A stretch of DNA of 64,000 nt. Source: Caproicibacter fermentans (GTDB taxonomy: Bacteria > Bacillota > Clostridia > Oscillospirales > Acutalibacteraceae). Shown here one piece after another: positions 25,956 through 34,103 of the stretch. A model generated the notes under the pieces. That model ran no database searches. It was not told the origin of the DNA and worked only from the letters and a program-made list of their open reading frames with translations. A program made the translations under genes and the position numbers. The stretch lies in the NCBI RefSeq assembly GCF_009746625.1, contig NZ_VWXL01000106.1, positions 51,322-115,321 of the forward strand, written 5' to 3'. Position 1 is the stretch's first letter. Every line of letters starts with the position of its first letter.

Positions 25956-27986
25956 ATGGATAAATACACCGGCAAACGGCTTGACGGCCGCTATGAGATA
26001 CATGAATTGGTCGGAGTCGGAGGTATGGCGGTCGTTTACCGCGCTTACGATACGATTGACGACCGCGCCGTGGCCGTCAAAATTCTGAAAGACGAGTTTT
26101 TGGGCAACGAAGAGTTTATCCGGCGCTTTAAAAATGAGTCGAAGGCGATTGCTGTTCTTTCCCACCCCAACATCGTAAAAGTATTCGATGTCAGCTTTGG
26201 GGACAGAATTCAATACATTGTCGAGGAGTATATCGACGGAATCACACTCAAGGAATATCTGGATCAGCAGAAACGGATCAAATGGAAAGAAGCGATCCAT
26301 TTCTCCGTCCAGATTCTGCGCGCGCTCCAGCACGCTCACGAAAAAGGAATCGTTCACCGGGACATCAAGCCGCAGAATATCATGCTGCTTCAGGACGGAA
26401 CCATTAAGGTGACGGATTTTGGAATCGCCCGCTTTTCCAGAAGCGAGACCCGCACCATGACGGACAAGGCGATCGGTTCGGTTCACTATATCGCGCCCGA
26501 ACAGGCGCGGGGCGACAGGACGGACGAAAAAACAGATATTTACTCCGTCGGCGTCATGTTGTATGAAATGCTGACGGGTCAGCTTCCGTTTGAAGCGGAC
26601 AGCGCCGTTTCCGTAGCCATCATGCAGCTGCAGACCGACCCGAAGCCGCTGCGCGAGCTGAATCCCTCCATTCCGGAAGGCTTGGAGGAGATCACGCTGA
26701 AGGCGATGCAGAAGAATCCGGAGCGCCGGTATCAGTCAGCCGCCGAAATGCTGCGTGATATTGAAATATTTAAAAGAAATCCGAGTACGAAATTCCAGTA
26801 TAAATATTTTATTGATGAAAAACCGACGAAATATATCGATGCGATCAACTCGGTCAGAAACAACGATCAGCCCAATTACAACGACAACTATGATTATGAG
26901 GAAGAACCCGACGAAGAGCCGGCAAGAAAGAAAAAGCCGGTTGCCATTCTGATCGTTGCCGGAATCGCGGCGGCGTTCCTGATTGTGACCATCAGTTTCG
27001 GGGTCGCGGCATTGGTTCACAGCCTCAACTCCGGGCCGAAGGATGTTACGATGCCCAACTATGTCAGCAAAAACATCGACGAAGTGAAGAACGAGATCAA
27101 CAGCGACCCCACTTACAGCTTTACGATCAAGGAAGAGCCAAAGAGCGACCCAACGGCGGAAAAGGGTACGATTTTAGACCAGACCCCGAAAGCCGGCACG
27201 ATGGTGAAGGAAAACACCACCATTACCCTGACGGTGAGCAGCGGGGGCGCGACGATTACTCTCGACGATTATTCCGGCAGTTCTCAGGCGGATGTGGAAG
27301 CCGCGCTGAAAAAGCTGAATCTGGATTATAAAATTCTGCCGATTGCCAGCGATACGGTAGACAAGGGAATCGTCGTCAGAACGGAGCCCCCGGCGAAAAC
27401 CGAGGTTACAGCCGGTACGGATGTGATTAATGTTTACGTCAGCTCCGGAAAGGATATCCAGAAAATCCCCGTGCCGAACGTAGCCGGGCAAACGGTTGAC
27501 GACGCGAGAAAAATGATAACGGACGCAGGGCTTACGGTCGGAACCACGAAAGAGCAGGCAAGTGATCAGGCGAAAGGGACCGTGATTGAAACCGACCCTC
27601 TCAACGGCGTAAAGGTTGACCAGGGCACCACGGTCAATCTGATTGTCAGCTCCGGGCCTGCGCAGAAAAAAGTTACCATCTATGTCCAGCTTCCAAAGAA
27701 TGTGTCGCACGATATCGTGCTGAGGGCTTATCTCGGCAGTGACCTGAATGTTACCAAAACGGTCAATCCGTCTTATAATGACGTGTGTCAGCTTGAGTTT
27801 ACCGGAACCGACGGGATTCAGACTCTTACCATTACGCTGGACGGAAGCAAGTACAACATTTATTCCCTGAATTTTGACACGGGCGAAGGCAAGCTCCAGT
27901 GGTCTACCGCTTATGTGGAGCCGACCGGCAGTTCCTCCTCTTCCAGCGAGATCCCGTCCGGCGGGTCCGTCTCGCCGAGCGATTGA
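25956..27986 (+). CDS. prkC: PASTA-domain serine/threonine kinase PrkC
   Basis: Membrane eukaryotic-like kinase that senses muropeptides. 676 residues: cytoplasmic kinase domain (about 1-275) with VVGVGGMAVVY-type glycine loop, HRDIKPQN catalytic loop and DFG; an acidic juxtamembrane linker; one transmembrane helix (about 328-350); three PASTA repeats (about 360-565) each ending in a V-S-S-G motif; and a beta-rich domain plus Ser-rich tail. In Bacillus PrkC triggers spore germination in response to growing neighbours, which is relevant here given the spore genes downstream. Confidence 0.95.
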   Translation: MDKYTGKRLDGRYEIHELVGVGGMAVVYRAYDTIDDRAVAVKILKDEFLGNEEFIRRFKNESKAIAVLSHPNIVKVFDVSFGDRIQYIVEEYIDGITLKEYLDQQKRIKWKEAIHFSVQILRALQHAHEKGIVHRDIKPQNIMLLQDGTIKVTDFGIARFSRSETRTMTDKAIGSVHYIAPEQARGDRTDEKTDIYSVGVMLYEMLTGQLPFEADSAVSVAIMQLQTDPKPLRELNPSIPEGLEEITLKAMQKNPERRYQSAAEMLRDIEIFKRNPSTKFQYKYFIDEKPTKYIDAINSVRNNDQPNYNDNYDYEEEPDEEPARKKKPVAILIVAGIAAAFLIVTISFGVAALVHSLNSGPKDVTMPNYVSKNIDEVKNEINSDPTYSFTIKEEPKSDPTAEKGTILDQTPKAGTMVKENTTITLTVSSGGATITLDDYSGSSQADVEAALKKLNLDYKILPIASDTVDKGIVVRTEPPAKTEVTAGTDVINVYVSSGKDIQKIPVPNVAGQTVDDARKMITDAGLTVGTTKEQASDQAKGTVIETDPLNGVKVDQGTTVNLIVSSGPAQKKVTIYVQLPKNVSHDIVLRAYLGSDLNVTKTVNPSYNDVCQLEFTGTDGIQTLTITLDGSKYNIYSLNFDTGEGKLQWSTAYVEPTGSSSSSSEIPSGGSVSPSD

Positions 27987-27988
27987 AA

Positions 27989-28873
27989 ATGATGGTTCAG
28001 GGATTGATTTTACAGGGAATCGGGGGCTTCTATTCGGTGGAGACCGCCGACCGGATTTACGAGTGCAGGGCAAGGGGAATTTTCCGTAAAAACGGCATTA
28101 CGCCGCTTGCCGGCGATTATGTGACCATTTCCGCAGAACCGGACGGAACCGGCGCCGTTGAAGAAATTCAGCCGCGCCGGAATTTTCTGCTTCGTCCTCC
28201 GGTTGCGAATCTGGACCAACTGGTGATTGTCGTATCGGCCTGCGACCCCTCACCGAACCTTTTGAATACGGACCGTGAGATTGCCGCGGCTGTGGACAAG
28301 GGAATTGAACCCGTGCTTGTCTTTTCCAAAACGGACCTGATGCCGGTGGAACCGCTTGAGAAAATCTATTCCGCCGCCGGCTTCCGCTCTTTCAGCGTTT
28401 CCTGTGAAACGGGAGAGGGCGTGGAGAGAGTGGAGCGGATTCTGCCTGGGAAAACAACGGCTTTTACCGGGAATTCCGGCGTTGGAAAATCCACTCTTTT
28501 AAACAGTATGTTTCATGACCTGAACCTTCAAACGGGCGAAATCAGCCGCAAGCTGGGCCGAGGCCGTCATACAACCCGCAAGGTTCAGCTTCTGAAGCTA
28601 GAGGACGGCGGCTATGTTGCGGATACGCCGGGGTTTTCTTCCATAACGTTGGAAAAGAGCGACCGCATCTCAAAGGAAAATCTGCCGTTCTGTTTCCCGG
28701 AATTCGCCCCGTACCTGAATCAGTGCCGGTTTTCCTCCTGTTCGCATACCTGCGAAAAGGGCTGTGCCGTGCTGCAGGCGACCAGGGATGGAAAAATCAG
28801 CAAAACAAGACATGAAAGCTATGTGGCAATGTATCAGGAAATGGATGGGATCAGGGAATGGGACAAAAAGTAA
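27989..28873 (+). CDS. rsgA: Ribosome small-subunit GTPase RsgA (CpgA)
   Basis: Circularly permuted GTPase that checks 30S decoding-site maturation. 294 residues: an N-terminal OB fold, the permuted G domain with G4/G5 before GNSGVGKSTLLN, and a zinc finger with C-x5-C-x-H-x-C-x-GC arrangement (CRFSSCSHTCEKGC). The ATG at 27989 lies 2 bp after the prkC stop; no Shine-Dalgarno stands out, so coupling is likely. It overlaps thiN by 16 bp. In Bacillus the next gene is rpe; here rpe is missing. Confidence 0.95.
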   Translation: MMVQGLILQGIGGFYSVETADRIYECRARGIFRKNGITPLAGDYVTISAEPDGTGAVEEIQPRRNFLLRPPVANLDQLVIVVSACDPSPNLLNTDREIAAAVDKGIEPVLVFSKTDLMPVEPLEKIYSAAGFRSFSVSCETGEGVERVERILPGKTTAFTGNSGVGKSTLLNSMFHDLNLQTGEISRKLGRGRHTTRKVQLLKLEDGGYVADTPGFSSITLEKSDRISKENLPFCFPEFAPYLNQCRFSSCSHTCEKGCAVLQATRDGKISKTRHESYVAMYQEMDGIREWDKK

Positions 28874-29493
28874 TCTGTATGGTGATCGGATCGGTTCCGA
28901 TTGACAGCGCGGAAAATTTCGGGGAATATAAACCGGAGGACTGCTTCGTCATCTGTGCCGACGGCGGCCTTGAAAACGCCAACCGGTTTCAGGTCCGCCC
29001 CGATCTTCTGATCGGCGACTTCGACTCCTATCGGGGCGAATTGCCGGGTCAGGTGGAAACTATCCGGCTGGCCGTTGAAAAGGATGAGACGGACACGCTT
29101 GCGGCGGTAAAGGAAGGCATACGGCGGGGCTTCCGTCAATTTGCGCTGTTCGGCGTCCTGGGCGGCGAGCGTTTCGACCACTCCTATGCGAATCTCTGCG
29201 TTCTTCAGTATTTGAGCCGCCAGGGATGCAAATCGGTTCTTGTCGGTGAATCCTGCAGAGTATTTTTAATCTGCGGCGGGCGGCTGACTTTGAACGGAAT
29301 GAGGGGAGCAACCGTTTCCGTGTTCCCGTTCGGGTGCCCGGCATGCCGCGTCAGCTATATCGGAATGAAATATCCGCTGACCAAAGCGGTTCTTCATTCC
29401 GACGATCCTCTCGGAGTCAGCAACCGCATTGAGGCGGAGGAGGCCCGCGTCAGCGTCCACGACGGTGACGCTTTGATCCTGGTCCAATCTTAA
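28858..29493 (+). CDS. thiN: Thiamine diphosphokinase
   Basis: Converts thiamine to thiamine diphosphate using ATP. 211 residues: catalytic N-terminal domain with CADGGLENANRF, IGDFDS and the acidic EKDETDTLAAV stretch, and C-terminal beta sandwich that contributes the thiamine site. It overlaps rsgA. Position before spoVM matches Bacillus (yloS). Confidence 0.94.
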   Translation: MGQKVICMVIGSVPIDSAENFGEYKPEDCFVICADGGLENANRFQVRPDLLIGDFDSYRGELPGQVETIRLAVEKDETDTLAAVKEGIRRGFRQFALFGVLGGERFDHSYANLCVLQYLSRQGCKSVLVGESCRVFLICGGRLTLNGMRGATVSVFPFGCPACRVSYIGMKYPLTKAVLHSDDPLGVSNRIEAEEARVSVHDGDALILVQS

Positions 29494-29570
29494 ATTCTGT
29501 TTTGCACACATTTTACCCTCCCGGTATATACTGTTAATAGAATTTAAAACTGCGGCAGGGCGGTGATCGT

Positions 29571-29732
29571 ATGGGAGGCAGGCATAAATGTGACGTGAAA
29601 TGCTGGGCGCATTATATTGTGGCGTTTGGCTTTGGGTTGCTGCTGTCCTGTTTTTGCCCCATTGGGCTGATCATGTTTTTTGCGTCTGTTATCATCATTG
29701 CGCTGGGCATCGCACTGTTTAAGGGGTGCTGA
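29571..29732 (+). CDS. 53-residue cysteine-containing membrane protein
   Basis: Short gene between thiN and spoVM with a start at ATG 29571 after GGCGGTGATC. The product opens MGGRHKCDVKCWAHY, with cysteines at 7 and 11, then is almost wholly hydrophobic from residue 14 to 50, with a central CFCP turn (C27, C29), so it probably forms a two-helix membrane hairpin; it ends KGC. The function is unknown. Codon use, ribosome site and placement inside a conserved operon favour a real gene. Its neighbourhood suggests a spore-envelope role, but that is only inference. Confidence 0.65.
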   Translation: MGGRHKCDVKCWAHYIVAFGFGLLLSCFCPIGLIMFFASVIIIALGIALFKGC

Positions 29733-29757
29733 ACATAATTCCGGGAGGGATACAACC

Positions 29758-29838
29758 ATGAAGGTAGTCGTTGTACACAGTTCGAAATTCTGGAGTTTTT
29801 TGCTTCGCAGGATGTTTAACATTAAAAAGGAACAATAA
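29758..29838 (+). CDS. spoVM: Stage V sporulation protein M (SpoVM), 26 residues
   Basis: A 26-codon gene behind a strong GGGAGGG site 8 bp before the ATG. The product begins MKVVVVHSSKFW and continues as an amphipathic helix ending NIKKEQ. SpoVM of Bacillus subtilis is also exactly 26 residues, starts MK, has Lys10-Phe11 and Arg17, and is basic at its end; all of these match without gaps. Gene order prpC-prkC-rsgA-thiN-spoVM is the same as in Bacillus. SpoVM is a curvature-sensing peptide that marks the forespore outer membrane and anchors SpoIVA. Unusual feature: position 9, a functionally important proline in Bacillus, is serine here. Confidence 0.85.
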   Translation: MKVVVVHSSKFWSFLLRRMFNIKKEQ

Positions 29839-29843
29839 ATTCA

Positions 29844-29871
29844 GCCCCCGGAAAACCGGGGGCGTTTTTTT
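29844..29871 (+). terminator. Strong terminator ending the yicC-spoVM block
   Basis: Perfect 8-bp stem GCCCCCGG/CCGGGGGC, AAAA tetraloop, then seven T's, 5 bp after the spoVM stop. Confidence 0.95.
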
Positions 29872-29984
29872 GCTCTTTCTTCCATTCAGGCATCCTTGCC
29901 CGTCGATTTTTTCCATTCACATGGTATAAATAAGACAAGACCGGAATAACAATTACGTAGAATTAAAAAAAGGAGAGGGCCTCT

Positions 29985-31520
29985 ATGGATTATATGCTTG
30001 ACCGCGAGGCGATGGCAGTCGGAGAAGTTATTTTCGACGGCTGCCAGGAGCAGCCAGTCGACCTGAACATCAGCCTTCCGGATTACTGCCCGGATATACA
30101 GCGCATTTTAAAATGCCAGATTTACCCGAAAATCGGGTCACGGTCGATCTCCGGCGACCGCCTGATGCTGGAGGGAGGCTTTACCGTAAAGGTCTTTTAT
30201 CTCGACCCTGGCGGAATGCGGATCCGGTTCTGCGACAGCACCGACACTTTTTCATCGGAGATCTCTTTAAAACAGGCGGCTGAAAACGCGCAGATTTATG
30301 CGTTCCCGCGAGTGGAATATATTAACTGCCGCGCGACGAGTCCACGGCGCCTGGATATTCACGGCGCCTTTTCGGTGTGTGCGAAAGTGGTTGTCCAGGG
30401 ACACAGCGATGTTGTCAGCAACATCGTCGGTTCCGATGTTGAGCAGCAGAAAAAAACAATGAAGATCAACAATCTGGTCGGATTCTGCCAGCAACAGTTC
30501 AGCGTGGATGAAATCCTTGAGCTTGGCAGCGGCAAGCCTCCGGCCGACAGCATCATGCGTACGGACGCCTTTGCCGTTCTCCAGGACTTTAAGGTTACGG
30601 CCGGGAAGCTGATGGTCAAGGGCGAGGCCTGCGTCAAATTCCTGTATGACGGGACGGAAGAAAACAGTATGCCGGAGGCCATGGAGTTTACCATTCCGTT
30701 CAGTCAGATGCTTGACTGCGCCAGCGTAACGGACGACTGCCTCTGCGATGTCAAGCTGAGCGTCATCGGGGTGGAAGCTCAGATTAAAAACGATTACTCC
30801 GGCGACAAGACGTTTTTTGATACCCAGATTCGATTGTTTGCCAGCGCGGCGGCTTATCAGGGATCGGAAGTTACGGTAGTCAACGACGCTTATTCAAAGG
30901 ATTTCGACATGAATATTGAGTCAAAACAGAAAACGGTGGATAACCTGGCGGAATTGGTCGGGGATACCACGGTGCACAAAAGCACTCTGTCCGTCGAAGA
31001 CAACACCGTTTCCCGGGTGATTGACGTCTGGAATGAAATGAGCACCGTCTCCGCGGAAATTCAGGGCGGCCAGATTACTTTTAAAGGGAAATACAGCCTG
31101 TGCGTACTGGCGCTGGATGAGGAAAGCAAACCGTTTTATTTCGAGCGCCTGCTCGATTTTGAATATACCCGTGCCTGCAGCAGCTCCGGCGACAATACGA
31201 AATGCGAAGCACAGATTGCAGTCGGAGGGATCAGCTTCCGGATTATGGGCAGCGGGATAGAGGCGAAGACCGAGCTGCGTTTAACCGCGGAAATTTTCAG
31301 CCGGTACTCGTTTAAAGCGATTACAGATGTCACGGCGGACGAAGAGAAGCCGGTCGCCCGCGACAATTCCGCGGCATTATGCATTTACTATGCCGAAGCA
31401 GGGGAAAACCTTTGGAACATTGCCCGCGATTACCGAACGTCAATGACTACCATCAAACAGGAAAACGGCATAGCCGGCGACGTTATGGAAAACAGAGGAA
31501 TGCTGTTGATTCCCATGTAA
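29985..31520 (+). CDS. SipL-like spore coat protein (DUF3794 repeats plus LysM)
   Basis: 511-residue protein with no signal peptide. Residues from about 20 to 450 hold two to three DUF3794/SPOCS-type beta-rich segments (PVDLNISLPDYCPDIQRILKC marks the first; similar segments recur later). The last 45 residues are a LysM module (YYAEAGENLWNIARDYRTS, ending LLIPM). This architecture is that of Clostridioides difficile SipL, which binds SpoIVA through its LysM domain and is required for coat localisation. Adjacency to spoIVA (55 bp downstream) and spoVM (upstream) strongly supports that role. Starts after AAAGGAGAGG. A mother-cell sigma-E promoter is expected; a weak GTATAAA/ATAACAAT pair at 29924-29953 is the best candidate. 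Confidence 0.85.
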   Translation: MDYMLDREAMAVGEVIFDGCQEQPVDLNISLPDYCPDIQRILKCQIYPKIGSRSISGDRLMLEGGFTVKVFYLDPGGMRIRFCDSTDTFSSEISLKQAAENAQIYAFPRVEYINCRATSPRRLDIHGAFSVCAKVVVQGHSDVVSNIVGSDVEQQKKTMKINNLVGFCQQQFSVDEILELGSGKPPADSIMRTDAFAVLQDFKVTAGKLMVKGEACVKFLYDGTEENSMPEAMEFTIPFSQMLDCASVTDDCLCDVKLSVIGVEAQIKNDYSGDKTFFDTQIRLFASAAAYQGSEVTVVNDAYSKDFDMNIESKQKTVDNLAELVGDTTVHKSTLSVEDNTVSRVIDVWNEMSTVSAEIQGGQITFKGKYSLCVLALDEESKPFYFERLLDFEYTRACSSSGDNTKCEAQIAVGGISFRIMGSGIEAKTELRLTAEIFSRYSFKAITDVTADEEKPVARDNSAALCIYYAEAGENLWNIARDYRTSMTTIKQENGIAGDVMENRGMLLIPM

Positions 31521-31575
31521 AAAGCGAAATCCCGGTACCGGCATAAAATGATCTCAGCCTTGAGGGGGAGGTAAA

Positions 31576-33060
31576 ATGGAAGAACACAGCAGCAATATCT
31601 ACAAGGATATTTCGGAACGCACCAACGGGGATATATACATAGGAGTAGTCGGCCCGGTCAGAACCGGCAAATCCACATTCATTAAACGCTTCATGGACAC
31701 GATCGTGATTCCAAATATGGATTCCGATTATAAACGGGACCGAGCGGTCGACGAAATGCCTCAGTCGGCCGCTGGGCGCACAATCATGACAACGGAGCCG
31801 AAATTTGTTCCGGAGCAGGCCGTTACCGTTAAAATCGACCAGACGGCAACGTTTTCCGTCAGAATGATCGACTGTGTCGGCTACATTGTTCCCAGCTCGC
31901 TGGGGTACATCGAAAACGATAATCCCCGCATGGTCATGACCCCGTGGTACAACGATCCGATCCCGTTTAACATGGCGGCGGAAATCGGCACCAAAAAGGT
32001 CATTACGGAGCATTCGACCATCGGCCTGGTGATTACAACGGACGGCAGTATCAGCGACATTCCGCGTGAAGAGTACGAGGAAGCGGAAGAGCGCGTGATC
32101 GACGAGCTGAAAAAGATCGATAAACCGTTTATTGTTCTGCTGAACTGCATTGATCCGGACACGGCGGAAGCAGCCGCGCTTGCGGAAAAACTGCAAAAAA
32201 AATACGGGGTTCCGGTTTTGCCCGTCAACTGTCTGCGGATGGAAGAAAAAGAAATCCGAATGATTCTGGCAAAGATCCTGTTTGAATTTCCGGTGAAGGA
32301 AATCCGCGTCGACATGCCAAAATGGCTTTCCGGTCTGGAAAAGGATCATTGGCTGAGAAGCAGCGTATATTCCACGATACAGGCGGCGGCTTCAAAGGTC
32401 GGCCGAATCCGCGAAGTGGAGAATATTATCGGGGAAGTCGGGCAGTGCGAATATGTCAATGCGGCGAAAACCGAATCCGTGGAGCTTGGCAACGGGCACG
32501 CAAGAATCGGCCTGTCGCTTCAGCCGAATCTGTTTTATAAGGTGCTGGGGGAAAAGACAGGACTGGAAATCGGCGACGAAGGCAGCCTGATGGATCAGGT
32601 GCTGAAGATGGCCGATGTTAAAAAACAGTACGACCGCATCAAGGACGCTTACCGGGATGTGGAAGAAAACGGATATGGAATCGTTATGCCCACGGTGGAA
32701 GAGCTCAGTCTGGAAGAACCGGAAATCATCCGGCAGGGCGGAAAGTACGGGATCCGGCTGAAGGCGGCGGCTCCGTCCATCCATATGATGAAGACGCGAA
32801 TCACGACGGAGATTACCCCGATTGTCGGCTCCGAGCAGCAGTCGCAGGAGCTGGTGGAATACATCCTCAAGGAGTTCGAATCCAATCCGTCGCAGATTTG
32901 GGAATCCAACATTTTTGGGAAAAGTCTGCACGAACTGGTCAATGAAGGGCTTCACAACAAGCTGACGCGAATGCCGAACGACGCGCGCGATAAAGTCCGC
33001 GAAACCATTGAAAGAATTATCAACGAGGGCTGCAACGGGCTGATCTGCATTATTTTGTAG
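31576..33060 (+). CDS. spoIVA: Stage IV sporulation protein A (SpoIVA), coat basement ATPase
   Basis: 494-residue ATPase that polymerises irreversibly on the forespore surface to form the platform for the coat. The opening IYKDISERTNGDIYIGVVGP and Walker A GPVRTGKST (residues 26-34) are nearly identical across spore formers; the C-terminus ending GCNGLICIIL is the conserved part that contacts SpoVM. Starts after a GGGGGAGG site. A CATAAAAT box at 31542-31549 resembles a sigma-E -10 element. Very high conservation makes this the firmest sign of sporulation in the window. Confidence 0.98.
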   Translation: MEEHSSNIYKDISERTNGDIYIGVVGPVRTGKSTFIKRFMDTIVIPNMDSDYKRDRAVDEMPQSAAGRTIMTTEPKFVPEQAVTVKIDQTATFSVRMIDCVGYIVPSSLGYIENDNPRMVMTPWYNDPIPFNMAAEIGTKKVITEHSTIGLVITTDGSISDIPREEYEEAEERVIDELKKIDKPFIVLLNCIDPDTAEAAALAEKLQKKYGVPVLPVNCLRMEEKEIRMILAKILFEFPVKEIRVDMPKWLSGLEKDHWLRSSVYSTIQAAASKVGRIREVENIIGEVGQCEYVNAAKTESVELGNGHARIGLSLQPNLFYKVLGEKTGLEIGDEGSLMDQVLKMADVKKQYDRIKDAYRDVEENGYGIVMPTVEELSLEEPEIIRQGGKYGIRLKAAAPSIHMMKTRITTEITPIVGSEQQSQELVEYILKEFESNPSQIWESNIFGKSLHELVNEGLHNKLTRMPNDARDKVRETIERIINEGCNGLICIIL

Positions 33061-33077
33061 CATTACCAATCATGGTC

Positions 33078-33109
33078 AGGGTGTCTGCTGAAAAGCAGGC
33101 ACTCTTTTT
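33078..33109 (+). terminator. Terminator after spoIVA
   Basis: 12-bp stem (two wobble pairs) with GAAA tetraloop and five T's. Confidence 0.9.
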
Positions 33110-33187
33110 ATGTCATTCGGCATTTTTGCTGAAAAATTTTGATTGATCCGATTAGGATGGCCGTGACAGTTTAGGGTAAACTTTCTA

Positions 33188-33216
33188 TTGCAAAAACCGA
33201 TGTGATATGTCATAAT
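33188..33216 (+). promoter_or_regulatory. Promoter for nfnAB
   Basis: TTGCAA, 17-bp spacer, CATAAT. A 15-bp palindrome (AGTTTA-GGG-TAAACT, 33168-33182) lies 5 bp upstream of the -35 box and may be a regulator site. Confidence 0.65.
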
Positions 33217-33254
33217 GTTTGTATAAATATTATCAATCTAACAGGAGTGAAATT

Positions 33255-34103
33255 ATGTTTTCTATTATAGAAAAAAGGAAACTCAACGACTCCATGACGT
33301 TAATGGTGGTTGACGCTCCCTATATCGCGAAAAAGGCAAAAGCGGGTCAGTTTATTATCCTGCGCGTCAATGAATACGGAGAGCGAATTCCGCTGACCAT
33401 CGCGGATTACGACCGCGAAAAGGGAACGGTCACCATTATTTATCAGATTGTCGGCAAAACGACGATTCTGCTCGATCAGCTGAAGGTCGGCGACGCGATT
33501 CTTGATTTCATCGGGCCTCTCGGCAAGGCTTCCGAGCTGGAGGGTTATCATAAGGCGGCGGTGGTCGGCGGCGGCGCGGGCTGCGCGATTGCGTACCCGC
33601 AGGCCAAGGCCCTGCATCAGCTGGGGGCAAAGGTGGACATGATCGCCGGCTTCCGGAACAAGGATATTATTATACTTGAAGACGAGATGCGCGCGGCAAG
33701 CGACAGCCTTACCGTGATGACGGACGACGGCTCCAACGGGAACCAGGGGTTTGTAACCGACGCGCTGAAAAAGAGAATCGAAGAGGGAGCGGATTACGAT
33801 CTGGTCGTGGCGATCGGGCCGCTGGTTATGATGCGCGCCGTCTGCAACCTGACAAAGGAATACGGCATTAAGACGATTGTCAGCATGAACCCGATCATGA
33901 TCGACGGAACCGGGATGTGCGGCGGCTGCCGCCTGACCGTCGGCGGAAAGACAAAGTTCGCCTGTGTGGACGGCCCGGATTTCGACGGGCATGAAGTGGA
34001 TTTCGACGAAACGATCAAACGTTCCAGAACCTATGCGGAAATGGAAAAGAAAGCGGCCCATGACTATAAATGCCATCTGATGGAGAGTGTGGAAAATGCC
34101 TAA
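33255..34103 (+). CDS. nfnA: NADH-dependent ferredoxin:NADP+ oxidoreductase, subunit A
   Basis: Small subunit of the electron-bifurcating transhydrogenase NfnAB (also called sulfide dehydrogenase SudB). 282 residues: FAD-binding barrel, then an NAD-binding domain (AAVVGGGAGCAIAYPQAKAL) and a C-terminal 2Fe-2S cysteine set (GMCGGCRLTVGGKTKFACVDGP). The start at 33255 follows AGGAGTG; a longer in-frame start lacks one. It overlaps nfnB by 8 bp. In anaerobes the complex couples NADPH oxidation to reduction of ferredoxin and NAD+, or the reverse, to balance redox cofactors. Confidence 0.93.
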   Translation: MFSIIEKRKLNDSMTLMVVDAPYIAKKAKAGQFIILRVNEYGERIPLTIADYDREKGTVTIIYQIVGKTTILLDQLKVGDAILDFIGPLGKASELEGYHKAAVVGGGAGCAIAYPQAKALHQLGAKVDMIAGFRNKDIIILEDEMRAASDSLTVMTDDGSNGNQGFVTDALKKRIEEGADYDLVVAIGPLVMMRAVCNLTKEYGIKTIVSMNPIMIDGTGMCGGCRLTVGGKTKFACVDGPDFDGHEVDFDETIKRSRTYAEMEKKAAHDYKCHLMESVENA

